From positions 1 to 64,000 of the forward strand of contig JAPKYO010000050.1 of assembly GCA_026394265.1 (NCBI GenBank): a stretch of 64,000 nt of DNA, read 5' to 3'. The position numbers were made by a program, and so were the translations under genes. A model generated the notes under the pieces. It searched no databases and was not told the origin of the DNA. It saw nothing but the letters and a program-made list of their open reading frames with translations. The stretch is from Candidatus Bathyarchaeota archaeon (GTDB taxonomy: Archaea > Thermoproteota > Bathyarchaeia > TCS64). Positions 49,889 to 59,076 of this stretch are shown piece by piece. Each line of letters opens with the position of its first letter. Position 1 is the stretch's first letter.

Positions 49889-51658
49889 CTAGCCCTCGTC
49901 CACCTTCTCGATCTGCTTTAGCTGCGACCGGTACATGTCGAGAAGCTCGGGGACCGTGGTCGCCTCCTCGGCGGACTTGTCCTCGCGCCACCTCTGGAAG
50001 CGGGGGAAACGCACCGCGAGTCCCGCGCCCTTCCTTATGGCGTCGAAGCCCGCCGTGTGGATCGGGCTCAGCGTCAGCTCGTCGCCGAGGACCTCCATGA
50101 CCTTCTCGGGGGCGAACCAGATGTCCGCCTTTAGGAGGCTGTCGACGAGTGGGTGCTTCCCATCGTGGCGCAGCGGCTCAAGGTCCTTCGGCAGCGTCGC
50201 CAGAACCTCGTCGTTGAAGCCTGAGCCGACCTTGCAGACAGTTCGGTACAAGTCGGCGTCGTGGTCGTATGCCGCGCCGAGGAGGGCCCCGTAGCTCCCC
50301 GCCCTGCGCCCCATGCCGTAGAAGGCGCCGACGACAACAATGTCGACGGGGTCAGACATCTTGCTCTGATAACTCCTCTTCATCTTCACCCAGAGCCAGC
50401 TACGCGCCCCCGCCCTGTAGATGGACTCATCCGCGAGGCTCTTGCACACAAGCCCCTCCGTCCCGTCGGCGATCGCCTGCTCGAAGTACCGCTCAAGCTC
50501 ACGCGGGTCCTCGGTCTCTATGCTGTTGACCCTGTGGAAGTGATCCGACTCGTCTATGATCTCGGCGAGCTTCGCCTTCCTCTTCGGGTAGGGTTCCAGT
50601 GTGTAGTCTTCGCCGTCGGCGTAGAGGCAGTCGAAGAGGAAGATTGTGACGGGGAGCCGCTGCATCGCCTCCTGTATGCCGTGCTTTCGGCGCCTCTGCA
50701 TGAGGGTCTGGAAGGGGCGCATCTCCCCAGTGTCCACGTCAACGGCGACGACCTCTCCCTCGACTATCGCACTCTTCGCGCTGATCTGAGCCTGCGCCAT
50801 CTTGACGGCGTCGGGGTACATGTGGGTGATGTTCTCCAGACGCCTGCTGAATATCTGGACCCTTTCCCCCTCCTTGTGGATCTGGAGGCGCTCGCCGTCC
50901 AGCTTGTACTCGGCGGAGACCCTGCCAAGCTTCTCGATGATCTCGTCGGCGGTGCTCAGCCTCTGGGCAGCCATAGCCATGATGGGCTTACCCACAGTGA
51001 TCTCGAAGTGCTCGATGCCCTCCATCCCCTTCCCCGCGAGGGTCTCAGCCACGTCCCCGAGATCGCTGCTCAGGTAGTAGGCGCGCTCAAGCGCCTCCCG
51101 CGCGTCCTTGGAGCCGGTGCGGGCGATGGATAGGGCGTCAAGTATCGTCATGTCGCCCACGCCGAGACGGAGGGCGCCGACGACGGTCCTCGCCAAGTAG
51201 CGCGCCGCGGTGGGGGATATGTTCACCATCAGCTTCACGAGCCGATCCACCTTGCGCGCCGCGCTCCCCTGCCCCGACTCATTCGCTATGGCGTCGAGTG
51301 TGTTGTAGACCTCGGAGGCCGTGGGCTGCCTGCCCCCGAAGCTGGCGACCTTCTTCTGCCTCAAGGCAGCCTCCGCCGCGTGGCCTATGTCCCCCGTCTC
51401 CGCCACGAGCTGCTCCACCTTCGCCTTCTGGAGCCCCGTCGCCTTCACTATGGCCTCCACGACACTCTTCTCAGCCATCCCGATCTCGGGCTCCCCAGTC
51501 CAGTCGGGGTGTATCTTCCCCTGCGTGAGGTAGATGACCTCCGCCATCTCCTCAGGCTCCGCCTCCTTGAGAAGCTCGGCTAGTATGGCGGTCATCTCGA
51601 GGCGCTTGGTCGTCGCCTCGAGCTTGACGTAGGTCTCCACGAGGCTATCGTAGAGCAT
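49889..51658 (-). CDS. lig: ATP-dependent DNA ligase
   Basis: A 589-aa archaeal DNA ligase that seals nicks and joins Okazaki fragments. The N-terminal DNA-binding domain (about 1-220) includes TVVGALRLGVGDMTILDALS. The adenylation Lys252 is in the KLDG motif (YKLDGERLQ), followed by VEGEVVAVD and WVKMKRSY; the OB fold ends with FPRFQRWREDK, a typical archaeal ending. Length and domains are as usual for the family. The end is marked by a ten-T terminator. Confidence 0.96.
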   Translation of the reverse strand: MLYDSLVETYVKLEATTKRLEMTAILAELLKEAEPEEMAEVIYLTQGKIHPDWTGEPEIGMAEKSVVEAIVKATGLQKAKVEQLVAETGDIGHAAEAALRQKKVASFGGRQPTASEVYNTLDAIANESGQGSAARKVDRLVKLMVNISPTAARYLARTVVGALRLGVGDMTILDALSIARTGSKDAREALERAYYLSSDLGDVAETLAGKGMEGIEHFEITVGKPIMAMAAQRLSTADEIIEKLGRVSAEYKLDGERLQIHKEGERVQIFSRRLENITHMYPDAVKMAQAQISAKSAIVEGEVVAVDVDTGEMRPFQTLMQRRRKHGIQEAMQRLPVTIFLFDCLYADGEDYTLEPYPKRKAKLAEIIDESDHFHRVNSIETEDPRELERYFEQAIADGTEGLVCKSLADESIYRAGARSWLWVKMKRSYQSKMSDPVDIVVVGAFYGMGRRAGSYGALLGAAYDHDADLYRTVCKVGSGFNDEVLATLPKDLEPLRHDGKHPLVDSLLKADIWFAPEKVMEVLGDELTLSPIHTAGFDAIRKGAGLAVRFPRFQRWREDKSAEEATTVPELLDMYRSQLKQIEKVDEG

Positions 51659-51702
51659 AGGTATCGGAGAATGGAGGGGTGGAGGCGTTTAAAACCCTGC
51701 GC

Positions 51703-52452
51703 CTAGACGGTGTAGGTGCTTGCGCTACGCTTCCCTATCGACTCGTACTCCTCGAAGGCATCGATCAGGCAGTAGCCGCCCGCCTTCTTCTGGAAGAGGT
51801 CGCAGACGTACCTAGAGCCCTTCTCCGCCTCGATCATCGTGAGAAGATTGGGCGGGAAGAAGTTGAGAGCCATCTTATCCCAGATCATATCGAGCCTCTG
51901 AGCCCCCGCGTAGCGGAGCACTAGGAAACTCCTGAAGTGGGTCACCATGTCAACGTAGTGACTGGCGTTCAGCGCCGCGAGATCGGCGATGGACTTTATC
52001 AGGTCCGTCCCCTCGCCGCTGCGAATGAACTCGAGCGCCTGCTCCAGCTTGTCGACGTGTGCATGGAGCATATGATCCTTTGTCGCCCTATGGAGCAGGT
52101 CTCCGCCGACCCAATCGTCGGCGTGCAGGACCTCATGTACCGCCGTGTAGAGTGTGAGAGTCGAGGCGAGGTCGGGGATATCCAGCGGCCTGTCGCTGAA
52201 GGGCAGGTTCTTGTCGAGCATTATGGTGTTCGGCGGGTTGAAGCAGCCGAAGTCCATACCGTACTGCCGTCCCCTGATGTTGATGAGGGAGTCGGCGTAG
52301 AACTCGCCGTTGACCAGCCACTCCTTAGTCTTTACGATATTAGGGCACAACGGAAGACTGAGCTGGAGCTGGGCTTCGCGGATCAACTCTACCGAGCCCA
52401 TGACGAGCCGCTGCACATCCTCGTGCGTTAGCTGCCTCCGCTCTAGGTACAT
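51703..52452 (-). CDS. Orphan zincin-type metalloprotease-like protein, unknown family
   Basis: A 249-aa protein with a zincin motif HEVLH (His106, Glu107, His110) followed by ADD, and further His residues at 121, 127, 130 and 132. No signal peptide or membrane segment is present in the form starting at 52452, which I choose because a TATA box CTTTTAAG (minus, 52476-52483) predicts a transcript beginning at that ATG. A longer frame to 52635 adds a hydrophobic stretch of low quality. I do not recognise the family. A role as a cytosolic peptidase is possible. Confidence 0.6.
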   Translation of the reverse strand: MYLERRQLTHEDVQRLVMGSVELIREAQLQLSLPLCPNIVKTKEWLVNGEFYADSLINIRGRQYGMDFGCFNPPNTIMLDKNLPFSDRPLDIPDLASTLTLYTAVHEVLHADDWVGGDLLHRATKDHMLHAHVDKLEQALEFIRSGEGTDLIKSIADLAALNASHYVDMVTHFRSFLVLRYAGAQRLDMIWDKMALNFFPPNLLTMIEAEKGSRYVCDLFQKKAGGYCLIDAFEEYESIGKRSASTYTV

Positions 52453-52915
52453 CTTTGGAAGAAACTCGGCCCGGCTTAAAAGCGCGTTGGTGTAATTACT
52501 GTATAGATATAGTCCCACCGCCCCAACTGGGACAGCCCACGGAACAACCGCGCAAACCCATCGAATAAAGAAAAAGTGCACACTAGCAACTTGAAACAGG
52601 TATGCACCATGATTTCGAAGAACAGGGCCGACCATAAAGCCCCGAGATTTTCCCCTGCTCTAAGCATTTTCGACAATTAAGTTTAAAACTAAGAATCGTA
52701 CACCAGTGCACGGCTTCGACTAGCTTCCGTTTAGGCGAAGCCCTTAGGGACGCGTCCACGTCCCTAAGTTTCTCACTTCTCTCTCGGTAATCGGTCAATC
52801 CCAACACGCATTAGGGAAGGACGTGGGAACCGGTTGCATCCTGCTCACGTTCGATGGCTCGTTCCTGATCGTCAAGTAGAAGGCTTGATGAGGCGCCTAC
52901 GCGCATCGGTGGGTG
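52453..52915. other. Intergenic region of lower GC, no gene seen
   Basis: About 460 bases between the zincin and YbaK genes. Short open frames on the minus strand (for example one with VHTCFKLLVCTFSLF) give no family match and have unlike codon use. It contains the strong hairpin at 52743-52768, the palindrome GTGCAC twice (52575 and 52703 approximately), and a TATA box for the zincin. It may be a decayed mobile element or a non-coding RNA gene; neither is proven. Confidence 0.35.
52743..52768. repeat. Perfect nine-base hairpin
   Basis: CTTAGGGAC (52743-52751) and GTCCCTAAG (52760-52768) are perfect arms around GCGTCCAC, and GGACGCGTCC inside is itself a palindrome. The stem is followed by TTTCTC on the plus strand. 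Confidence 0.5.
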
Positions 52916-53368
52916 ATGTCCCTAGAGTCCTACCTCGAGGAGAACCACATCTGGCACCGGTTCGTCGAGAAGCAGGAGACGGTTCACACCGCCGACGCTT
53001 CCCAGGCAACCGGCATCGACCTGCACAGGATCACCAAGAACCTCGTCTCCGTGACGGATACCGGGGAACACGTTGTACTCATAGTGCCCGGTGACAAGAG
53101 GGTGAACCTCAAGGAGGCGGCGAGGGCCCTCGGGGTGAAGAACGTGAGACTCATGCCCTTCGACCAGTCGGAGCCGATAAGCGGCTACCCACCCGGGGGG
53201 ACGCCAAGCCTCGGGTTCAAGACGCGGATGCGTGTCATCGTCGACAAGGAGCTTGAGGGCTTCGAGACTTTCTACTGCGGCGGCGGGAGCCGTGACCGCC
53301 TCCTTGAGGTCAGGTTCGCCGACGTTGTGAAGCTGAACGGCGCAATCGTTGCGGCGATAGGATCCTAG
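52916..53368 (+). CDS. YbaK/EbsC-family aminoacyl-tRNA deacylase
   Basis: A 150-aa YbaK/ProX-like protein that removes wrongly attached amino acids from tRNA. Family features are ATGIDLHRITKNLV, VVLIVPGDKRVNLKEAARAL, GYPPGGTPSLGFKT (shown as about 96-110) and FETFYCGGGSRDRLLEV. The conserved Lys in the catalytic position lies in RITKNLV. The start is ATG 52916 with an optional GTG at 52913. It is convergent with the PurN-like gene, with a four-base overlap. Confidence 0.9.
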   Translation: MSLESYLEENHIWHRFVEKQETVHTADASQATGIDLHRITKNLVSVTDTGEHVVLIVPGDKRVNLKEAARALGVKNVRLMPFDQSEPISGYPPGGTPSLGFKTRMRVIVDKELEGFETFYCGGGSRDRLLEVRFADVVKLNGAIVAAIGS

Positions 53369-54177
53369 AGGCGTAGGCCGCCGGGGGCTGGTTTGCCGTC
53401 TATGTAGACGGCGCCGTTATCGAGGGAGAACCGCCCCTCGCCGATCATCTGTACCGTGAGCGGGTAGATCGTCCAGTCCCCCTCCCTCTTGAGTCGGTCC
53501 TGGTGCTCCTCGACGACGGATTTGAGCAACTCCTTGTCCTCGCGGAGCCTGTCTAGGGTAACACCCGAGGGCAGCTTTACGGCGACGGGTTTTGAGAGCA
53601 CGAGTATCTCGCCGTTGTCGACCTTCTCCCTGACGACGTGGGTCGTCGCCCTTATCTCCCGCTCCCCCTCGAGGATGGCGTCCCGGACCGTGTGGATACC
53701 CACGTACTTCCTCTCGCCGCTCGCCATGATCGTCAGGTCGGCGGGGTGGACGTTTATCACCCCCCCATCGTAGCGGTCGAGAAGGGGCTTCGTCGTTATG
53801 CTCATGTATCCCGCGAGGGCGATGAGGTTGATGCTGTGCTTCTCGATGGCGGCCACGACCTGCCTGTCGAAGTCGGGGCGGAGGCTGAGGTCCTTCTTCG
53901 AGGTGTGGCCGCGGGAACTGTAGAAGTCCATTATGTCGACGCACTCGTAGTCGATCCCGTATTCCTTTGCGATGTCGAGTGCCCTGCACGCCTTCTTCCC
54001 ATCCCTGTCGAGTACCTCATCCTTCACGTCGGTGAAGATGAGTTCGACCCTGTAGCTCGATCCGTGCTGGTGGCTACGCTCTATGATCTTCCTCGCGTTT
54101 GTTCCCGAGCCGGACATGAAGCAGGCGACCCTCATGAGGCGCCCTGGGGCGGGTCTGTAGATTGGGGTGGGGGCCAT
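53365..54177 (-). CDS. purN: PurN-like formyltransferase
   Basis: A 270-aa protein of the glycinamide ribonucleotide formyltransferase family. SGSGTN (22-27) is the substrate loop; the catalytic Asn-x-His region is NVHPADL, and the later TTHVVREKVDNGEIL carries the Asp position. The protein is longer than bacterial PurN (about 210 aa), with an insert before the active site and a C-terminal extension, as in several archaeal forms. It may make FGAR or a different formylated product. A TATA-like GATTTATTTT (minus, about 54205-54214) fits a leaderless start at 54177. Confidence 0.78.
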   Translation of the reverse strand: MAPTPIYRPAPGRLMRVACFMSGSGTNARKIIERSHQHGSSYRVELIFTDVKDEVLDRDGKKACRALDIAKEYGIDYECVDIMDFYSSRGHTSKKDLSLRPDFDRQVVAAIEKHSINLIALAGYMSITTKPLLDRYDGGVINVHPADLTIMASGERKYVGIHTVRDAILEGEREIRATTHVVREKVDNGEILVLSKPVAVKLPSGVTLDRLREDKELLKSVVEEHQDRLKREGDWTIYPLTVQMIGEGRFSLDNGAVYIDGKPAPGGLRL

Positions 54178-54249
54178 GCTGTTAGTGTCCCGGGGTTTGA
54201 AAATAAATCTGCTGGGCCACTTTCGGGCACCTCACCCAACGTTGGCTGC

Positions 54250-54268
54250 GACCAATTTATAATTGGTC
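54250..54268. promoter_or_regulatory. Palindromic TATA box
   Basis: GACCAATT-TAT-AATTGGTC is a perfect inverted repeat of two eight-base arms centred on the TATA element of the small zinc-ribbon gene. A repressor bound here would cover the TATA box, and the symmetry would also allow transcription to the left. Confidence 0.55.
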
Positions 54269-54294
54269 CCGGCTGTGTGGGTGCGGGAAAAGAG

Positions 54295-54447
54295 TTGGCG
54301 CAAGATGTCATAGATATCAGGGAAGAGCCCACCATGTTGGACTCGCCCCTCGTCGTCTGCAAGGGCTGCGGTAAAGTAGTGCCGAAAACCAACCTCTGCC
54401 TATACTGCGGCGCACCGATCCTATACAGACGGAGCGCCCCCACCTAA
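54295..54447 (+). CDS. Small zinc-ribbon protein (about 50 aa)
   Basis: A small protein with CKGCGKVVPKTNLCLYCG, two C-x2-C pairs spaced as in a zinc ribbon, then a short basic tail. The frame has two candidate starts: TTG at 54295, which matches the palindromic TATA box (predicted transcript start near 54286) and a purine-rich GGAAAAGAG, and ATG at 54334 for a 37-aa form. I list the longer form. Its function is unknown; many archaeal proteins of this size are transcription or ribosome partners. Confidence 0.6.
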   Translation: MAQDVIDIREEPTMLDSPLVVCKGCGKVVPKTNLCLYCGAPILYRRSAPT

Positions 54448-54486
54448 CCGTTTTAAACAGCCCCTCACCCATTCTCTTTGATCATT

Positions 54487-55177
54487 ATGGCGAACAAGCC
54501 TGAGCGCGTTTTCATCTCCATCGACATGGAGGGCATATCCAGTATCGTTGACTGGACGCACGTCGACAGGGACCACGCCGAGTACGGCTACTACAGGAAG
54601 ATGATGGCGGGTGACCTCAACGCCGCCATCGAGGGCGCACTCGCCGCTGGGGCGAAGGAGATAGTCGTGAGCGACGCCCACGGCGGTATGAGGAACCTGC
54701 AGCCCGAGGACGTGAACGAGGCCGCGTATCTCATCAGGGGGAGCCCCAAGCCGGACAGCATGATGGAGGGCATCGACGACGGTCACTACGACGCCGTCCT
54801 CTTCGTCGGCTACCACTCCATGGTGGGCACCGAGAACGGCATACTCGCCCACACGATCGCGGGGAGCACCGTCGACGGAGTCATAATAAACGGGCGTGAG
54901 ACGGGCGAGTTCGGTATGAACGCCGCCCTCGCGGGCTGGCACGGGGTCCCATCCGTATTCCTCGCAGGCGACGCAGCGGCCTGCCTACTGGGTGAACGAG
55001 CCCGTCGAGGTAAAGATGAGGTGGGTGACCCCCACGATGGCGGACGTGGTCAGCGTCCTCCCCTACATGGAGCGCATCGACGGCAAGACGACGAGCTGCA
55101 CCTTCGACGACTACCCGAGCGCCCTGCGCGGGCTCCGGGCATCCATCACCATGGCGGGCACCGCCGAGAAGCGGTAA
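54487..55177 (+). pseudogene. M55 D-aminopeptidase (DppA-like), internally deleted and frameshifted
   Basis: The 5' part codes for a good DppA/M55 N-terminus: ISIDMEGISSIVDWTHVD, VVSDAHGGMRNL and FVGYHSMVGTENGILAHT, up to FLAGDAAAC. The C-terminal part (VNEPVEVKMRWVTPTMAD and following, from about 54986 to the stop at 55177) is in a different frame, and a stretch of about 40-45 residues between them is missing. In the 5' frame translation runs on to an unrelated stop at 55212. A deletion with frameshift, or a sequence or assembly error, explains this. If real, the gene is dead. Confidence 0.75.
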
Positions 55178-55225
55178 CCCTACTCCTTTCGGTAGTTTTA
55201 TCCCCCTTTTAGGCGAGACTCCCCC

Positions 55226-56512
55226 ATGGGTAACAGGATCGTGCTCGTGGGGGCGGGGAGCGCCGTCTTCGGGTACAACTCCGTCCTCGACGCCGCCAAC
55301 CTCCCCGGTCTCAAGGGGTCGAACCTCGTGCTGCACGACATCGACGAGGGGCGCCTCCACGCGATGGCGGGGCTCGCCGAGAGGATGAACGAGGAGACGG
55401 GGGCCGGCCTAGAGATCGAGGAGACCACGGACAGGGGCGAGGCACTCGATGGAGCTGACTTCGTCGTCCTCAGCATCGCCGTTGACAGGATGCGCCGATG
55501 GAGGCTCGACTGGGAGGTGCCCTTCAAGCACGGGATAAAGCAGGTGATCGGGGAGAACGGCGGCCCCGGCGGCCTCTTCCACACGATGCGTATGGTGCCG
55601 CCCGTCCTCGACATCTGCCACGGGATTGAGCTGCACTGCCCCGACGCACTCCTCCTCAACTACACAAATCCGGTGCCACGCCTCTGCCTCGCCATGAGCA
55701 GGTACACGGGGGTCAAGGCCGTGGGGCTCTGCCACGAGGTGGAGCACGAGATGAGGCGCCTCGCACCCATCATAGGCGTCCCCACACAGCTGCTCGACGC
55801 CACGAGCGCGGGGCTCAACCACTTCAGCTGGTTCAAGGAACTCCGGCTGAAGAACGGTGAGGACGCATATCCCCTGTTGGAGAAGGGGCTCAGGGACACG
55901 AAGGGCTTCCAGCCACTCTGCAGGGCGCTCTACAAGAGGTTCGGCCTCTACCCGAGCACGGATGACAACCACGCGGGGGAGTACCTCGCCTACGCGTGGG
56001 AGGCGTGCCCGCCCCGGGACAGGGGCCTCAACTGGATCGACCGGATGGAGGCGGAGGGGCAGGAGGCGTGGGGGAGGATAAACCGCCTCAGGGAGGGAAA
56101 GGAGAGGCTTAAGGTCGAGGGTGAACTCTCCGGGGAGGCAGCAATGAGGATAATCGAGGGCATAATAACCAACTCGGGGCACACCGAGCTGCAGGTCAAC
56201 CTCCCCAACGAGGGGCAGGTCACAAACCTCCTCCCCGACGCCTTCGTCGAGACCCCCGCGGTAATCAACAGGAGCGGCGTCCATCCCATCCACGTCGGGG
56301 AACTCCCACAGGGACTCGCCGCCATCTGCAACATACAGATACTCATACAGAACCTCGTCGTCGATGCCGCGGTCCACGGCGACAAGAAGAAGGCACTCCA
56401 GGCACTGCTCGCCGACCCAGTAGTGCAGGACAACGTCGCCGCCGAGAAGGCATTCAACGAGCTACTCGAGGCACACAGAGACCTCCTTCCCCAGTTCGAG
56501 AAGACGCGGTGA
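55226..56512 (+). CDS. Glycoside hydrolase family 4
   Basis: A 428-aa GH4 enzyme, which uses NAD and a metal to cleave alpha- or beta-glycosides, and includes alpha-galactosidases and 6-phospho-glycosidases. The NAD fold is VLVGAGSAVFG near the start; later YTNPVPR carries the active-site Asn, GLCHEVEHE the metal Cys-His, and AGLNHFSWF the catalytic residue region. A TATA-like GTTTTATCC (about 55193-55201) leads to a short leader. The lack of a nearby sugar uptake system leaves the substrate open. Confidence 0.92.
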   Translation: MGNRIVLVGAGSAVFGYNSVLDAANLPGLKGSNLVLHDIDEGRLHAMAGLAERMNEETGAGLEIEETTDRGEALDGADFVVLSIAVDRMRRWRLDWEVPFKHGIKQVIGENGGPGGLFHTMRMVPPVLDICHGIELHCPDALLLNYTNPVPRLCLAMSRYTGVKAVGLCHEVEHEMRRLAPIIGVPTQLLDATSAGLNHFSWFKELRLKNGEDAYPLLEKGLRDTKGFQPLCRALYKRFGLYPSTDDNHAGEYLAYAWEACPPRDRGLNWIDRMEAEGQEAWGRINRLREGKERLKVEGELSGEAAMRIIEGIITNSGHTELQVNLPNEGQVTNLLPDAFVETPAVINRSGVHPIHVGELPQGLAAICNIQILIQNLVVDAAVHGDKKKALQALLADPVVQDNVAAEKAFNELLEAHRDLLPQFEKTR

Positions 56513-56647
56513 TGCCCACAGGGTTCAAGCCAAGATCAGCCCCGGATCATTGACGGGAAATAGGGGAGAAAACGCTGTTGCCTCTACCAATCGGGGCTTA
56601 ACAAGTCTTTTACGGGGAAGCCCCCGTATTCTTCAGAGGTCACCGAT

Positions 56648-57520
56648 TTGTCGGGAATGGATTCAATTGTTCAGCTCAGGGAGGGTGGAGGGTCAAGGAA
56701 ACCCACGGGCCTCCCCAAGGTCGACTACCACTGCCACATAAGCATAACCGAGTACACCGACCCAGCCCACCCAACCATCATCTCCGTAAGCGTCGAGGAA
56801 TTCCTCGCAGACCTCGACGAGGCGGGCATAGACAAGGCCGTCGTCCTCAGCGACATGCGCACCACGCCCGAACAGGTCGCGGACTTCGTAAAGCAGGCCC
56901 CAGACAGGCTCATGGGCTTCGGCTACGTCAACCCCGTCCTCCGCGGCGCGGCGAAGGAGCTGCGGAGGCAGAGGGAGGAGCTGGGACTCTTCGGCTTGAA
57001 GCTATACCCCTGCACAGACAGCTACAGCCCAGACGACCCAAACGCCTTCGAGGTCTACGACGTGGCGCAGGAGCTGGACATGCCCGTACTCATCCACCAC
57101 GCGGGGATGCCCGAGGCACACGACCTCCTCTACCACACCGACCCCGCGCAGATAGACGTCGTCGCCAAGAACTTTCCCAAGATGAGGATAGTCCTAGCAC
57201 ACCTCGGCTACCCCAGAGTGGACGAGACCCTCTACGTGTTGAGGAAGCAGAAGAACGTCTACGCCGACATAAGCTGGCCCTACGGCAACATCAACCACCC
57301 GAGCTACCTCTGGCTACTCTGGAAGGACCTGCTCACCGCGATGAACATGGGGGTCATCCAGAAGCTCGTCTTCGGCACCGACTACCCCGGCATCAGGCAG
57401 AAGCCCTATCTTGACATGCTGATGGCGGTGAACAGGTACGCACCCCACAGGGATCTGCAGATCCCCGCGGAGAAGCTGTGGGCGATGCTGGACGAGAACG
57501 TCCAGCCGTTGATGCCTTAG
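56648..57520 (+). CDS. Amidohydrolase 2-family protein
   Basis: A 290-aa TIM-barrel metal-dependent hydrolase of the amidohydrolase 2 (ACMSD-like) type. His28 and His30 (YHCHIS) start the metal site; later LIHHAG, LAHLGYPR and FGTDYPG complete it. The family includes decarboxylases of aminocarboxymuconate and 2-pyrone-4,6-dicarboxylate lactonase. The start is TTG 56648 or ATG 56657, with a TATA-like CTTTTACG near 56606. Confidence 0.85.
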   Translation: MSGMDSIVQLREGGGSRKPTGLPKVDYHCHISITEYTDPAHPTIISVSVEEFLADLDEAGIDKAVVLSDMRTTPEQVADFVKQAPDRLMGFGYVNPVLRGAAKELRRQREELGLFGLKLYPCTDSYSPDDPNAFEVYDVAQELDMPVLIHHAGMPEAHDLLYHTDPAQIDVVAKNFPKMRIVLAHLGYPRVDETLYVLRKQKNVYADISWPYGNINHPSYLWLLWKDLLTAMNMGVIQKLVFGTDYPGIRQKPYLDMLMAVNRYAPHRDLQIPAEKLWAMLDENVQPLMP

Positions 57521-59037
57521 ACTAGCCTCATTTTTCCCTCTACGGCTTCCTCGACGACGTAGGGGATGAACTGTGCCACGTCCTCTGGGAGGATGTGGTA
57601 GCCCTTCTCGGCGAAGACGGCGTCGCCTGCTGCGCCGTTTATGAATGCGCCAGCGCACGCCGCCTGCATAGGCTCGGAGCCCTGGGCGATATAGCCCGCG
57701 GTGATCCCGGTGAGGACGTCGCCGGTACCGCCCACGGTCATGCCGGGGTTGCCCGTCCAGTTGTAGCGGGTGTGGACGCCGTCGCTGATGACGTCGACCG
57801 CCCCCTTGAGCAAGATTATGGAGCCGAGGCGCTTCGCCTCAGCTTCGACTATCGCGCCCTTCTCCCTCCAGTCGCCATCCGCCTTCCGCCCTGTGAGGGT
57901 CTCGAACTCCCTGCTATGGGGGGTAAAGACGGCGGGGACCCTGAGCTTCCGCCGGTTCTCGCCGAATGCCTTCAGGGCGTCCGCGTCTACGACGAGGGGA
58001 AGCTTCCGCGTCTCAACCTCCTTGATTAATTGGAGTGCGGCCTTCTTCGTCTCATCTTCGAGTCCGAGGCCGGGGCCGATTGCTACGGCGTCGACCTTGT
58101 CGAGGAAGGGCTTGAGTTGTGCGAGGTTCTTCGTTGTTAGTCTTTCGCCTTTTAGCTTGACGACTATCATGCTCGGCGAGATGGCGGAGACGCCGTCCGC
58201 CGCCGACTCGGGGACCGCCGTGTAGACGAGGTCCACGCCCGTGGCGTGAGCACCCATGCTCGCCAACGCGGGGGCGCCGTGGTACGTCTCGCTCCCACCG
58301 ACGACTAGGAGCCTACCGAACATCCCCTTGTGGCTCTCAGCCTCGCGTCTACGGTGGACAAGCAGGACATCGCCTGGGCCGGTGAACAGCTCCGCTTCGG
58401 CGGGCAGCCCGAGCTTTGCCACCATCAGCTTGCCGAGTTGCTTGGGTTTGCCCTTGAAGCCGGTCTTCGGCTTGTGGAATGTGACGGTGGCGTCCGCCTC
58501 GACGCACTCCTCGGGGGCCTCGCCCGTGTCGACGATAAGCCCAGTGGGTGTATCGATGGAGACGGTGTAGGCCGACGAGGCGTTGATTGCGTTTATGACC
58601 GCCTTGGTGACGGGGGATAGGCCCCCTCGGTAGGTGTATCCGATGAGGGCGTCCACGACGACGTCGGCCTCGATGGGCTCGACCTGTGTGGAGTCCTCGA
58701 TGACCTCAAACTCAAGGCTCCCCGTCATAAGCTGGGCGACCTCGAAGTTGTGGCGCGTCTCCTCGGATCGTATCGAGTTCCGGTTGCCTGCGAGTATGAC
58801 TTTGACGTGGTACCCGCGGTCCGCGAGGTGGCGCGCCGCTACGAAGCCGTCTCCGCCGTTGCCGCCGAGGCCGCAGGCGACGAAGACCCGCCCCCCGGAC
58901 TTCACCTTCGCCGCTACGGCGTCCGCCACGGCTCCCCCCGCGCTCTCCATGAGGAGCATGTTTGAGACGCCGAGGTAGTTGGCGTTGTACTCCGCGGCCT
59001 GTATCTCCCGCGCCTTCAGATACTCGTCGAGGATCAT
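57517..59037 (-). CDS. nnr: Bifunctional NAD(P)H-hydrate epimerase/dehydratase
   Basis: A 506-aa repair enzyme that restores damaged NADH and NADPH. The N-terminal epimerase (about 1-215) has GLGGNGGDGFVAARHLADRG, and the C-terminal dehydratase has LKGAVDVISDG and GTGDVLTGITAGYIAQG, the ATP/ADP-using core. Length and order are as usual. It ends four bases past the convergent amidohydrolase stop. Confidence 0.95.
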   Translation of the reverse strand: MILDEYLKAREIQAAEYNANYLGVSNMLLMESAGGAVADAVAAKVKSGGRVFVACGLGGNGGDGFVAARHLADRGYHVKVILAGNRNSIRSEETRHNFEVAQLMTGSLEFEVIEDSTQVEPIEADVVVDALIGYTYRGGLSPVTKAVINAINASSAYTVSIDTPTGLIVDTGEAPEECVEADATVTFHKPKTGFKGKPKQLGKLMVAKLGLPAEAELFTGPGDVLLVHRRREAESHKGMFGRLLVVGGSETYHGAPALASMGAHATGVDLVYTAVPESAADGVSAISPSMIVVKLKGERLTTKNLAQLKPFLDKVDAVAIGPGLGLEDETKKAALQLIKEVETRKLPLVVDADALKAFGENRRKLRVPAVFTPHSREFETLTGRKADGDWREKGAIVEAEAKRLGSIILLKGAVDVISDGVHTRYNWTGNPGMTVGGTGDVLTGITAGYIAQGSEPMQAACAGAFINGAAGDAVFAEKGYHILPEDVAQFIPYVVEEAVEGKMRLV

Positions 59038-59076
59038 GCCACTTCAACTCTCAGGTGGCTCGGGAGGCTTTAAGAC

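Noticed and set aside
52453..52915. SRP RNA or RNase P RNA gene in the lower-GC gap
   Set aside because: None of the conserved core sequences of either RNA was found on either strand.
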